64,000 bases of DNA from Charina bottae (taxonomy: Eukaryota; Chordata; Lepidosauria; Squamata; Charinaidae), in NCBI GenBank assembly GCA_023362775.1, contig JALMGJ010000029.1, positions 2,012,001 to 2,076,000 of the forward strand. Reading direction: 5' to 3'. This document shows, piece by piece, positions 1 through 37,985 of the stretch (position 1 is its first letter; every line of letters starts with the position of its first letter). The notes below the pieces were generated by a model. That model was not told the DNA's origin. It did not search any database and saw nothing but the letters and a program-made list of their open reading frames with translations. A program made the position numbers and the translations under genes.

Positions 1-802
1 TTATGGGACAATCTCAGTTTAGCCAGAGAGATTTGAGGGGTCTTGACTTGCCATAAATTCTTTCTCATCTGTGTAAAATACCTAATAGGGTACAAAAGTA
101 TCTGTAGTACCAGGTTGGGGACGAACCCAGTTTAGGAGACTGGTAGATCTTCCAAATGTTTCAAGCTGAAAATTTTAATATATAAATAAAAATTGTCATA
201 ATTTTAGTTTTGGAATCTGTATAATATTTAACATGAACTTTTCCATACAGGTAGTCCTTACTTTCCTTTAGCGACCATTCACAGTTACAACAGTGATGAA
301 AAAGTAGCTTTACAACCAATCCTCACATTTATGACCTTCACAGGTCTGTATAGCAAAGGAAAGCGAGTCGGACACGACTGCACAAATGTGCGGGGGGAAC
401 CTTTACTTTTTAATATATATATTTAGTTTAGGCTAATTATTATTTAATTACTATTAAATAATTAATAACTATTAATTAATTATTATTTAATAATTATTTA
501 ATTACTGAGGTGAATGATACCATGCCTACAGGTATGTTTTATATCTACTAACTTGGGTAGAATATAATAGGAGATATACCCAGAAAAATTTCAATACCTC
601 CAATTATGTGGAAAGCAAGTGATGGTCACACTGAAGGGGTATTATTAGTTAGTACTAGAATCTCTTATTCTCTGTTCAGCAGAGTTAGGTTTATAGACTG
701 AAAAGAGAAGAAATTATATATCTGTATCATGGCGTCTTCCCTTTTCCTTTGGAGAGAGGACAGTGACTAAGTCAACTAAAAGCTTCAGCAGAGACAGAAG
801 TA
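1..802. other. Intron upstream of TTLL1 start exon; AT-rich, with repeat ends
   Basis: No coding signal. Position 249 onward begins caggtagtccttacttt, one end of the palindromic MITE family seen at 803 and 3175. Positions 360-412 (gtcggacacgactgcaca, then a run of G and a T-rich end) match the 3' tail of the tRNA-derived SINE at 52833. Positions 420-505 are a low-complexity TTAATTA tract. Confidence 0.6.
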
Positions 803-1236
803 CAGGTAGTCCTCACCAACTGCAGTTGGGACCAGTAACTCTGTCACTAAGTGATACAGTTGTAAAATGAAACATCACCTGACTGCCCAACTTATGACAT
901 CAGTTTGTCAGTTCTGGCTTCGGTTGTTAAGCAAATCATCCATGGTTGTTAATTGCGACATCACATGACCACAACTTTCTGCCAGCTCCCTCATTGACTT
1001 TGCTTGTCAGAAACTGGCGGTGAAGGTCGCAAATGGTGATCATGTGACCACAGGACGCTGTGACCATGCTGTAAATGCATGCTGGTTGCCAAGTGCCCGA
1101 ATCACTATCATGTGACCACAGGGATACTGCGACAGCCACAACTTTGAGGACCAGTCATAAATGTCCTTTTTCAGTGCCATCGTAACTTCAAACAGTCACT
1201 GAGCGAGTGGTTGGTAAGCAAGTACTACCTAAGTCA
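803..1236. mobile_element. Palindromic non-autonomous DNA transposon (caggtagtcctc family)
   Basis: It begins tacaggtagtcctcacc at 803 and ends caagtactaccta near 1236, so the ends are inverted copies. The interior repeats degenerate gcgacatcacatgaccac and gatcatgtgaccacag units facing each other. Terminal TA duplication suggests a Tc1/mariner (Tigger-like) origin; the class is inferred. A (GT)n tract follows at 1266-1282. Confidence 0.55.
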
Positions 1237-1481
1237 TATTTAAATTGCTGAAATAGATATAAGAGTGTGTGTGTGTGTGTGTATAATTTATAATTGTGCA
1301 ATTGTATAATATATACAATATTAATATAGTTATAAAATATAGATGTAAATACATGTAACTAATTTTATATGATCTTGCGCAATTCCCATAATCACATGCC
1401 TATATGCTTCACAGTCTCTCAGTTGTGGCAGGTAAAAAATTCAAATGAATGATTATTACAAATTATACTTTTAAAAAATGA

Positions 1482-27730
<26,249 letters not shown>

Positions 27731-28020
27731 CTGAAGAATAAACTGTAAATTGAGGTTTTCTGAAATTCTATGTGGCGATATAGTTGGATATCTTTTATTT
27801 ATTTATTTATTTATTTGCTTAGTACTAGTCCAGAGAAAAGAATATTGCTCAAAGATGAGAGGATGGAGGTATGTGTATATAGTTTTAAGTTTATCATTAG
27901 ATTCACTGCAGTTTTACTGCATGGTTATTATTATGTAAGGTTATTATGCTGCATGTTGTATCAGACAACTGTAATGAGTTAATGCAAACAAAATAAAATA
28001 AAATACTCATTTCCAAGACA
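27731..28020 (+). terminator. TTLL1: TTLL1 3' UTR with poly(A) signals
   Basis: After the stop there is AATAAA at 27737-27742, probably too close to be the main signal. Two overlapping AATAAA hexamers lie at 27992-27997 and 27997-28002. An L2 LINE fragment begins by about 28045, so the 3' UTR probably ends before it. Cleavage site not directly visible. Confidence 0.55.
27780..27830. repeat. (TTTA)n run in the TTLL1 3' UTR
   Basis: cttttatttatttatttatt without an adjoining L2 body, so only a simple repeat can be claimed. Confidence 0.5.
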
Positions 28021-28044
28021 CACTACTTTCTTTAAAGTAACAAC

Positions 28045-28425
28045 TGGAATATTCTTCCTCCTGAAATAAGACCGGCCCCCTCTCTCCTGGACTTTAGAAA
28101 AAACCTAAAGACCTGGTTATGTCACCATGCTTGGGGAGGGGAGGGGAATAGCAAGTCTTGGGGTTGGCTGGCCCCTTAGATCTGCCCTGTCCAGCCTTAT
28201 CGACTGATGGGATGAGATCTACCATTCCTGGATCGAACTGTATAATATATTAATATACATATACATACACATACACACATACATACATACATATAATTGT
28301 TTATTATTGGTATTTATAGTTTTTATTCATTTTAAATTTTTGCTGTGAACCGCCCAGGGTCCCTCCTTGTGGGGGAGATGGGCGGGATATAAATGTGATA
28401 AATAAATAAATAAATAAATAAACTG
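28045..28425 (+). mobile_element. L2-type LINE 3' fragment
   Basis: cctctctcctggactttag and aaaacctaaagacctggtta match the C-terminal LLDFRK.LKTWL segment. The 3' end accgcccagggtccctcc is followed by (AAATA)n at 28395-28424. A CATA-rich tract lies at 28255-28292. Confidence 0.8.
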
Positions 28426-28904
28426 CCATCTCAAGCATTGCAACAGAAATATGCATTCCAAGATTAGTGTTTTGTATCTTTTTTTAAATTGTTCTAGAAT
28501 TCTAAGGCATACTATTCAAAGCATATGTATTTCCCTATTGCAAACTAATGTTAGTGTATTAGGAAATTCTATTTCTTTATACTGCATGCTGTCATTCTCT
28601 TCAAATTTAAGCATAAATAAGAGATAAAATAATATGTTTTGGGTAAAAAAGATATCTTAAAGTGTCTATTGGGAATGCTGTGAGAGGCTAATTGTCATAA
28701 TAAATTGCAAAGATTGATCTGCATATGCCCTGAAACAGAAATCTCTTTTCCCATAATCTGATGCATTGTTTCAATATTGTCCCTTTTAAAACTTGGATTT
28801 TAGCCACACTATTATTTTTACTTAGAAGTAACATAAAAGTTTTCCCCTGCACAGTCGTGTCCGACTCTAATTCCTAATAATCTTTACAGAAGGGGAGCCA
28901 GAAA

Positions 28905-29010
28905 ACAGGAAGAGTCTGGTAGCACCTTTTCCAACTAATCCATTTTATTAAAAGGCATAAACATTCATGAGCTGCAGCTCACTTCATCAAATGCAAGGCG
29001 TGCTTAAACT
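28905..29010 (+). repeat. Interspersed repeat, same family as 26248
   Basis: aagagtctggtagcaccttt, ttattaaaaggcataaacat and tgagctgcagctcacttcat. Widespread reptile repeats carry this sequence; I cannot fix its class. Confidence 0.5.
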
Positions 29011-29400
29011 GATGTAGAATGTAAAAAGGGGATAAGACAAGGAAGGGGGAAGAAAGGGTGGCTATACAGAGGTAGGTTACATGTGAGACAGATTACCTCA
29101 GTAATTAGCAATTGGGGAAAAAAATTGTTTGCTAAAACCTTCTTAGATAGCCCCACACCTTTCCATGTAGATAAGGCAGTCTCTCACTCTACAATGCTGG
29201 TTTAGTTTTGTTGTTATAAAACAGATAACTTGAAATCTGTAATCAAGTGCCAGGGAGGTTAAATGCTCTTATATTGCTTTGTCCTTGTTTTGGATCCTGA
29301 TGTCAAGTCTGTTAATTATTTTGTACAAAGTCTGATCTGTTGGCCAATGTAGAATCCAGAGGGGCACTGCTGGCAAATGCTGGCATTTATCACATTAGAG

Positions 29401-29527
29401 CAATGTTTCTCAACCTTGACAACTTTAAGACGTGTGGACTTCAACTCCCAGAATTTCCCAGCCAGCATGGGAATTCTGGGAGGTTGAAGTCCACACGTCT
29501 TAAAGTTGCCAAGGTTAAGAAACACTG
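29401..29527. mobile_element. Fully palindromic hAT-type MITE
   Basis: 127 bp that is one hairpin: caatgtttctcaaccttgac to aaggttaagaaacactg, with gtgtggacttcaactcccag and its reverse complement inside. The 8-bp duplication cattagag is at 29393-29400 and 29528-29535. Confidence 0.88.
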
Positions 29528-29689
29528 CATTAGAGGAAGGCACCTCTAATCTTGTGTGAAGTTGTTAGGGTCTGTGATGGTGCTGTTGGTGTAAATGTGG
29601 GGACAAATTAGACATTTAGGTTTGTTGTAAGGTCTGGTTCCTACATTAGCATCATCATTGTTGGAGTAGTTGTTGTTGTTATTATATTT

Positions 29690-29740
29690 TTATCCTGTCT
29701 TTATATATATATAGATAGATAGAAAGAGAGAGAGAGATCA
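29690..29740. repeat. TA / GATA / GA simple repeat
   Basis: tatatatatagatagatag then agagagagagaga. Confidence 0.8.
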
Positions 29741-29872
29741 AGGCGGCAAATATACCTAATACTAATACTTGTTGTGTTTTTGCTTGTGAGAATCAGTTTC
29801 AGGCTGGTGGTTGTCTGTATACAAGTATGGATCTGCCTGAGAAACTACAGCCAGTATGTTTATCCAGTATAG

Positions 29873-30143
29873 CAGAGCTTTCCAAACTGTGTGTCGCGAC
29901 ACAAAAGTGTGTCGCCACACACAGTCTGGTGTGTCGCCACACAACCCGGAAGCGCTGATCATCATCAGCGCTTCCGGGTTTTCCTGCGGCGACACACCAA
30001 CTGCAGTGCTGAAAACCTGAAAGTGGCAGCAGCGCTTCCGGGTTTTTGCGCAGTGCCGCAAGGACGACACTTCCGGGTTTTCCTGCGGCAACACACCAAC
30101 GCCGGTTGGTGTGTCGCCGCGGGAAAAACTTTGGAAAGCCCTG
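29873..30143. mobile_element. hAT-type MITE, long subtype
   Basis: 271 bp, ends cagagctttccaaactgtg and actttggaaagccctg. Duplication cagtatag at 29865-29872 and 30144-30151. Confidence 0.88.
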
Positions 30144-30369
30144 CAGTATAGGGTATAGCTTATTAATGTGTTCTAATGCTAAAAGAAATAGAGAGAGGGA
30201 GAACCTTGTCTTGTTCCTTTCATTATAGTACATTTTTGTGATGAAAGTTCATTTACTATTATCTTGGCTGTTTGTTCTTTATAAATACTAAATATTAGTA
30301 TTTACTAAACATTAATAAATATTAATGTAAGAAAAATAATGCCACAGTTCATGTTTTCCAGAATTGTAA

Positions 30370-31290
30370 ACATTAAAGGCTATTCCAAATTATCAAATGC
30401 TTCATCTGCATGAAAGAAACCATGGCCACTTTACTATTCTGGTTTATATTGCCCATACATTTAAAGGTAGATCTAATATCATCCCTCATATATCTTTTCA
30501 GAGTGAATCCAATGTGATCATGGTGTATCAATTCAGTTAACATTCCATTTAGTCTTTTTGCAAGCATTTCTGTGAAGAGCTTATAGTCTACATTAACTAT
30601 TAAAATAGATATATACAACTCTAGACTGGTGAGGTCATTGTACAGAAATTAAAACTTCTTTCTAAGAGGAAAGAAATACTCAATGTTGCTGAATCACATT
30701 TATTATCTGAATTAAAAGTTCAATCAAAATTTTCGAAAAGTCTTGTAATATATACTGGAAATTTATTCAATTTCAGGTTTTGTATTGCTTCATTTATTTG
30801 TTGTTCTGTAAATTTCATAAGCAGTATTGTGTCTAAAATTCCTCAACACGTTCTGTATTTGATATATGTTATTATGTAATCTAGAATAATATTTTTAAAA
30901 TTGCTTTGTTATCTCCTCCATTGTTGAAGCATAACTGTTGCCATCACAAATGGAAGTGGTAGTTTTTTTCTCTTGCTCCTTTCAAAATGGATAAGCCAAC
31001 TACTGGTTTATTGTCCTTTTCTAAATATTTCTGTTTTCCAAAATTTATCTTCTTGTAAGTATTATTTGCTTCCATTAAATCTAATTGTTTATAAATAATT
31101 TTCATATTTTGTTCTATATCCAAAAGAGGATTCTGCTTATGTTTTAGTTCTAATTGCTTTGGTCCATTCTTCAATATGTTGGTTTGTTTTTATATGCCTT
31201 TCTTTATAATTGATGTTAAAGAAATAAACAGTTTTCTAACAAATGCTTTTTTGCTTGAATCCCATATTGTAAATAAAAATATCAGAAGTT
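30370..31290 (-). mobile_element. Old degraded L1 LINE (reverse)
   Basis: Minus-strand pieces NVDYKLFTEMLAKRLNGML, LIHHDHIGFTLKRYMRDDIR (L1 reverse transcriptase domain) and upstream IIYKQLDLMEANNTYKKINF. Many stops and no visible target duplication, so older than the L1s at 5972 and 44502. Confidence 0.65.
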
Positions 31291-31605
31291 AGGTTTAGAA
31301 GAAGCTTTCTGGTTTGGGTTGACACTTAAGTTTAATATCCTCTTGTAGTATTAATAAACTTTTAAGTCTACCTTACACAAGGATTCCTCTGGATTATGGT
31401 CTGCACAGGTGAGAGGGGCAATTTCCTTATCAATAAATTTGATTAAGGATGAGTTTACTTGATTAAGTATTATGAACAGATGAATAAGAAGTATATTCCT
31501 TTTCTAGAGTTATGGGGCTCCCTTTAGGCCTCCAGATGTAATTGAAGGTGCTGGTTGCCACCTATAAAGTCTAGAAAGAGTTACCTGTGTAGGCATATAT
31601 CACAT

Positions 31606-31690
31606 AGATAGATAGATAGATAGATCGACTTTTATCACGCACCATCTCCCCCAAAGGGGACTCTGGGCGGTTTACAAACACATATCATTT
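31606..31690 (-). mobile_element. L2 3' tail with (GATA)n microsatellite (reverse)
   Basis: (GATA)n at 31606-31625, then cttttatcacgcaccatctc and ggggactctgggcggttta. Confidence 0.8.
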
Positions 31691-31694
31691 ATAT

Positions 31695-31865
31695 ACCCCC
31701 CTTTTGTTAAAATCAGAGCTCTGCCACTATAACTGTAGGCAACCAGAGAGAGTTGCCATCTTAAGGAGACAAATTAATAATGGAGATATTCCGCTTTTGC
31801 ATAACCACCTACTGCTAATCTTACTCGGCTACGAGTGATCGCCAATGAATTTTGTAAACCATGGG
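31695..31865 (+). mobile_element. Short retroelement ending in an RTE-type 3' tail
   Basis: cttactcggctacgagtgat followed by cgccaatga at about 31820-31848 is the reverse complement of the RTE 3' end near 62030-62060. It is either a truncated RTE or a SINE that borrowed its tail. Confidence 0.5.
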
Positions 31866-32279
31866 TTATGACTTAACACATTGTGCAAACTCAGCAGTAG
31901 AGATGTTCTTTAAGGGCCCCCATGTAGAGTGTATTGCAATCATCCACTCAGGAGGTAACCAAGGCCAAAGTCTAGGAAAGGGTGCAATTGGTTAGGGATG
32001 CTCTGTACCACACCAGCTTCTTTTTCTTGCTTTCTGGGTAGGGATGTGTAAAAGTCTCCTGGAATGTAGCACTTGAATGTCTCATTTTCTCCTGGAATGT
32101 GCCCACTTGGCTCTTCTGTGGCTTTCTGGAAGTGGCTGGGCGTTCTGGACGTGGAGATACTAGAGCCCACAAGATTCAAATTGTGACTCCTGGTAACATG
32201 TTCATACAAATTGTTTGGCAACGATATGGGACTGGCTTACATTTGCCGACTTTCCGGATTTTTCATTTTCCCAGTCTAC

Positions 32280-32400
32280 CTTCCAGCCCTGAAATTCCTG
32301 AAAGCCTCCCATCTAATCAGGACTGGCCCTGCTTAGCTCCCGAGCCCAGGTCAGGTGCTCCCATCGGCTGAGGTTCGAACCTAGACACTGTCTCCATGCA
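32280..32400 (-). mobile_element. 5S rRNA-derived SINE (reverse)
   Basis: Minus strand reads ggctcgggagctaagcaggg then ccagtcctgattagatggga, clear 5S rRNA internal-promoter sequence. The part toward 32080 is probably the rest of this SINE. Confidence 0.65.
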
Positions 32401-32619
32401 ATCTTGAATGCAGATGAGGGATTATTCTTGTCACTCTTCCTACCTGAAGGAAAGTAACGGCAGGAAAAAAAATCAAGCCACAGCCATGCTTGACGCTGCT
32501 CCACCCATCTCCTTCACCATCCCGGCTCCCGAGCAAAGCGCTCTCTTGGAAAAAGAAATCTAGAAACGTCGATTAGCAGCTTGAAAGAACCATGAATCCC
32601 ATCGGCTAAACAGAGGAGG

Positions 32620-33200
32620 CGGGATCGCCCCAAGGTTGGAGGCTGGCCAACCCGGAAGGATCCACTCCGCCGAGATAAACGCGGCGCGCAAGTCCGAGAA
32701 GCTGACCACACCGGTTTCCAAGTTCGCTGCACGCATGCGCGCTATTTCTCCTCCGATTTAAAACTAGGAAGTTGGAGCTGATTGGTCAGTTAGAAGAGCC
32801 GCGAGGGAAACCAATGGGATCTGTCCCTTCGTTAAAAAAATGGAGGCGGAGGAGGCGGCTACGGGAGGGCGGGTGCGGATATCCTGAAGTTTCACGGTTA
32901 TCCAATCGGGAGGGGGCGCTTCTGAGGCGGCCAATGAGAGCCCGGAAGAGAGCGGCGGAGGCCGTGAAAGGAGTTCCTCGCGTCCGAACTGGGCGGGTGA
33001 CGGGTTGAGGTTGGAGTCGCTTGGCCGTTCGAGCTGTCTTGGGGAGCCGCGGCGAGGCGCTTGCAGAGGTGAGGGGATGAGGCGGATCGCCTCTTTGCCA
33101 CTCTAGGGCGCCTGGAGCCGGGGCTGAGGCGGAGATCTCCCTTTTCGCGAGACCCTGCAGGACACCGAAGGAGGCGAGGGGGGACCGGTTTCCTGTTTAG
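32620..33200 (+). promoter_or_regulatory. CpG-island promoter, probably of PACSIN2
   Basis: A GC- and CpG-rich stretch stands out sharply from AT-rich surroundings. It holds CCAAT boxes at 32781-32785 (reverse), 32811-32815, 32902-32906 and 32931-32935, GC boxes near 32912 and 32987, and no clear TATA box. This is the usual look of a housekeeping-type vertebrate promoter with NF-Y and Sp1 sites. Direction is taken as + from the donor-like site at 33069. Gene identity rests only on conserved vertebrate order (TTLL1 then PACSIN2, same orientation), not on coding sequence. Confidence 0.6.
32985..33068 (+). other. Candidate untranslated first exon of the gene downstream of TTLL1
   Basis: The segment lies just downstream of the clustered CCAAT and GC boxes and ends in gcagag|gtgagg, a good donor at 33069. 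It contains no ATG-initiated conserved protein. PACSIN2 genes start with untranslated exons and long first introns, which fits the absence of coding exons to the window end. The transcription start is a guess. Confidence 0.4.
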
Positions 33201-35270
33201 AGAGTTTTCCCTTCAGCCACTGGGGAGAATGGGCCACAGGCTAGCGGGCTGGGTCCCGGGGGATTTGGGGGGAGGCTGCTCAGCTGGTCCTCCGAAGGGT
33301 TTTGAAGCGACTCAGCCCATCCTCAGCGCCCCAGTGATCGCCTCTTGGTCTCATTTTCTCCGCTAAACGAGTTACTCCCCCAGTCACTCTAGAGGTAGGT
33401 CGAAGGAGAAGCCGATTGGTTCAAGGTCATCAGCCAGTGAGCCTCGCCCAAGGCTGGTGAGGCGGATCCAGGTCCAACTTACCTCACGGATGGAGTTTCG
33501 GACCCCGCCCTCCGCCAGAAGGAGGGGGAGTGGCGGCTAGCCCATCCCTCCGTTTGTGGGAATGGGGTCTTGGGTGGGCTGAGACGCGGTGGAGTGCTGT
33601 ACCTTCAGCCATGCAAGCTGCCTGGGCGACTTTGGGCCAGAAACTCTTTTCTGACCGTTGTTTAAAATGAGGAAAACTCCTTGAGTTCTCAGACGAAGAT
33701 GGGCAGTGAGTGACAACTACGATGAAAATTATTTGGTCGTGAGCATAGCTCTCCTTTTAAAAATCGTTATTAGTAAAAACTAATGAAAACATAATAGTAA
33801 ATAATAGCAGTAGTCTGGCTTGATTAGAAAGGATTACAAATGATTATTTAATCATGAACTTCATAACATTTTCCTTACTACTTGGAATATATTGGACAAA
33901 TGCCCTACCCTGCTGTATGGTGGTTACTCCATAGTGAAATCACTGCCTTCTTTCACTGCCACACCACCTCTGGTTACCTTAACCATGGTTCACTGAATTA
34001 TAAAATTATCTGGGTTCGCATGACAGACTGAATGTAAACAAATCACAGAGTCTGAATGCATACAGCATGTAGGTTAGAATGTGGTTGGCTAGTTTGAACT
34101 TAAGAGTGATGTGCTAACACTGCAACTGTAATTGGTGTAGAACCTATGAATCTGGATTGGCATTTTTCAGTTAATGAAAAGTGGTTCTTTGATTGGCTTA
34201 TCTTTCATCTTTTCCCCCAAACCATGTTTTTGTCTTGGATCTGGCCTTTAATTAGAACTTAATATAGCTTGCCAGCCAAAGTTGTAGAGGTGGAGATAAA
34301 TAGTAATTGTGTGTCTGGGATGAAGTAAGTTGGCAGTCTTAGAAGAAACACCTCCTAGATCCAAAATAAATCTTACAGGTCCAGGATACCAAGAGTAATG
34401 CTTAGATATTTGGTGGAGAAACACCCTTGTTTGGATGAGAGCCAAATCATGGGAAAGAGAAAATTTTATGTTATTCAAGATATGGCAAATGGGATAAAAG
34501 TTAAAAAGAACAGACATATGAAGAAACAGAACAGTAAGCTATCTTGATTTTGCTGACCATAATTGTTCAATTTATATTAAGAGTGTGACTGGCTGTCTTC
34601 AAATTCTTATTTGGGATACTGAGAAAGGTAAAATTGAGTTTTAAATCTACTGCAGGCTTGAAAAAAAAACTGCAGGATAAGATGAAAGCCTAAAGGTAAT
34701 TATAACTTCTTGGTCCTGAAGAACTTTCTAGTAGTTTGTCTGATGCAAGAAAATAACATTTCTGCTAGTCTTTCTATATTTTCTTCTGTTCTGCTCATTT
34801 GCAAGTCAGCAAAGATATTTCATTTTTTAATAAATTATTGCTTAATAAATTGGAATATTTTGCTACTGGCATTTCTTGGAATATAGCTTCATATTTTAAA
34901 ATAGAAGTGAGATTGAGAATTAATATAGGCTATGAATTAACAGGAAAATTTTTTTTTAAATTCTGTTGAGATGAATTTGTTGGCATTTTGCAGGATTTGG
35001 CTGTGGTTGTTAGTTACTTGGGTTGTAATGAGTCAGATGCTTGTCCAATTGGATAGCTTTCATCTCCATCCTTTTAGAATTAATCTGCTATGTGAAGTAA
35101 GGTCTTCAATAATTCATATAGATACTCATATTAGCTTCGTTTATAAAGGATTGCACTCTCTTCATGGCTGACATACTTCTGATTGAAAACATCTGGTTAA
35201 AATGATTCTACACTGTTAAGTATATATCTTTTATTCTTCTAAGTATCCCGATTCAATCTAATCACAGCTT
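33201..35270. other. Presumed first intron after the CpG island, unassigned
   Basis: No conserved coding segment. Short SINE-like pieces (gcctgggcgactttgggcca at about 33625) are seen; the rest is AT-rich. Confidence 0.4.
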
Positions 35271-35274
35271 TTTT

Positions 35275-35765
35275 GTGGATTACAAGAAAAGGAGTGCCAT
35301 AGCCCTGAGGGACCATCTCATCTCTATGACATCGACCCGCCCCACCCGATCATGCAGAGAGGGCATGTCCATGAGAGAATTTTGCTTGGCGGGGTCCAGG
35401 AAGCGGGCCTTCTCTCCTGTGGCTCCCGCCCTCTGGAACACTCTTCCCCCGGAGGTGAGGCAAGCCTCCTCTCTCCTGGACTTCCGTAGAAAATTGAAGA
35501 CTTGGCTCTGCCGCCTCGCTTGGGGTGGGAAGACAAATAGCCATACTTGGGGGTGGCTGGTGCCGTAGAGCCCTCCTCACTGTGTTAGACATCTCGCACC
35601 ACTTGGATTTTGTATTTGTTTTTGTTTTGTATTTAGGTCTGGAAATTGTATTGTATTTTAGTATATTTATTGTTTTAATATTGCTTTTATTGTAAACCGC
35701 CCAGAGTCCCTCTTTTTGGGGGAGATGGGCGGTGGTACAAATTTGAAAAATCAATAAATAAAAAA
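35275..35765 (+). mobile_element. L2-type LINE 3' fragment
   Basis: Frame ALRDHLISMTSTRPTRSCRE, FSPVAPALWNTLPPEVRQAS, LLDFRRKLKTWLCRLAWGGK. The tail aaaccgcccagagtccctc is followed by a short AATAAAT end. Confidence 0.85.
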
Positions 35766-36189
35766 GGTTTACCAACCTTTAAAAATATATAAATGTAAGG
35801 TTGAAGGATGAACTATATAGGCAGTGGGTTCCTATTGAATGCTCTGTATTCCATGAACCATGGGATCCATCTGGGAGATCTGAGTAATACGGAATGTGGA
35901 GACAATGTCTTGCAGTGCTATGTCTTCTCACATTCTGCTAAAACAAAACCAACTAAATTTCATTATAATTAAGTGCAACATGTGAATCTTACATTTACTC
36001 ATAGTGTTTGGAACTATGGGTCGTGCTGCCAAATTGCTGTCCCTTATGCATAGAATCTTACATGGGCTTCTGTCCTATTTCTGACTGCAATTCAGTATAC
36101 TAGTTCTTTCCTAAATGACTGTGGTCAGAATATCCAATAAATAGCCCCTTTTCATGTGTGAGGCTGTACTATGGGATCCCCTCAGCTAG

Positions 36190-37690
36190 AGAAGTAAGAT
36201 TTGACTTTTACGTAAAGCTGTCTAATCAGAAGCAATTCAAGGCAGCAAACAATACAGGAATAAGTAATATAATAGCACCACATCATGAAATACAGAAATT
36301 AAAAATAATGTGGAGTCACAAATCATCCTGGCCCAGGGCCTCTTGGAATAACCAGGTTTTTACAGCTTTCCTGAAGGTCAGCAGGGTCAGAGTCAAACAG
36401 ACCTTGGAGGGAATACTGTTCCAGAGAACAGGTACAGCAGTAGATAAGGCATGTCCCGGGGCTCCCATAAGAATGGCACTATTTTGTTTATAGGACCCAG
36501 AGTACACCAACACTATCTGATCTTATGGGATGGGCAGAAACAATTGGAGATAAGCAGACCCCTAAATATCCAGGCCTGGGCCATGAATGGCTTTATAGAT
36601 GACCTGCAGCACCTTGAATTGCCCTCAGAAAGCAACTGGTAACCAATACAGTTCATAAAGTAGAGGTATCTTACTGTATTAGTATATCAAAGTGTGCCTG
36701 TAACTACTTGTACAGCTTCATTCTGGACTAGATAATGCTGTCTTCAAGGGCAGTCCCATATAAAGCACATTGCAGTAGTCCAAACAAGAGGTAACTAGGC
36801 ATGAATGATTGTGAGAAGTGTCTACTAATCCAGGAAAGGACACGGTGTACAAGATGAATCTATGCAAAAATTGCCTTGTCACAGTGGCCATGCAGGACTG
36901 ACTTTTCCATTATGCACAATAGGTGCATGTTTTAATTTTTTTAAAATCAAAGAATAAAATGAAAAGGTATTTATTTTTATGTCTTCTAATACATATTTAT
37001 TTTCATGTCCTTTAATTAAAAACAGAGCCACTTTGGTGTAGTGTTAAGGCATTATGCTAGAAACCGACCATGTGTTCTAGTCCCACCTTAGGCATGAAGC
37101 CAGTCACATCTCTCAGCCCTGGGAAGGAGGCAATGGCAAACCACTTCTGGGGAAAAAAAACTTGCCAAGAAAACAGCAGGGACTGTCCAGGCAGTTGCCA
37201 GGAGTCAAAAACTGACTCAAAGGCACACACACACACAAAAATAAAAAACAGCAAGAAAAGCACAAAATGTGAACATCAAACTGATTATCTTATTTGCATA
37301 ATGTGAATACTAAAATTTAGTAACTTTGAGGATACTTGATAAACATAATTAACAACTTTGGACACATTATGCAAAGACCCAGCTTGATAAACATAATAAT
37401 TAACAACTAATTATTATTACAAAACAATACTATTCCCTGTAAAAATACAAAGAAAATATTGAAAAGCATATGAAATATACTTTTTAATACTATTATGTGT
37501 ATGGGGGGAGGGCCCCACAAAGGCAACAGTGCCTAGGGGCCTACAAAAGTCATAATGCAACCATGTTGTCCATGTCCTCTTCATGCAAGAGCTGGGAGTC
37601 TAGGAAGACCCCCCCCCACTGCATACCAGTTCTGTCTGTAAAAGTGCAACACATCTTGATGAGAGCTGGAAAATCCCTGGACACAGCAGA
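36190..37690 (-). mobile_element. Old CR1/L2 fragments (reverse), with a SINE inside
   Basis: 36310-36880 is a diverged reverse L2 C-terminus and 3' region (VLWNSIPSKVCLTLTLLTFR, KAVKTWLFQEALGQ). 37500-37690 (gcaagagctgggagtctagg; acccccccccactgcatacc) may be another part of the same old element. The SINE at 37022 lies between. Confidence 0.55.
37022..37245 (+). mobile_element. tRNA-derived SINE
   Basis: gagccactttggtgtagtgt at the head, tgtgttctagtcccacctta at the B-box position, then gaaggaggcaatggcaaacc and a tail gtcaaaaactgactcaaagg followed by (CA)n. Confidence 0.75.
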
Positions 37691-37985
37691 TTTTTGAATT
37701 TAAAGCCAGTCAGTCTTGCTAGATTGTGTCTGTTCCTTCCTGCCCAACTCTCACTTTCATATAATGAAGTGGGCAGAAGCACACTCAGGTGCACAGCTAT
37801 TTTAGTTCTTTCAAGAAACATTCATTCCTCCCCACAGAGTACATATTACCCATTACTTTTCTACAACTATTTCTCCATATTTCCTCATCTTTGGTCAATA
37901 TTCCGCCAAGGTACACAGATTCATCTGCCTGCTCTAGTATTTGTTGTTTATGTATAACTTCCAATCTTAATTCAAGCATAAATTA
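37690..37985 (-). mobile_element. Old RTE-type reverse transcriptase C-terminal remnant
   Basis: Minus strand: QADESVYLGGILTKDEEIWR and, in another frame, IAVHLSVLLPTSLYESESWA. These correspond to the YLG...TKDG and LLPTLLYGSESW motifs of RTE-like elements. Confidence 0.55.

Noticed and set aside
29401..29527. A microRNA hairpin
   Set aside because: Perfect hairpin but with hAT ends and an 8-bp duplication, and it matches a very common reptile MITE.
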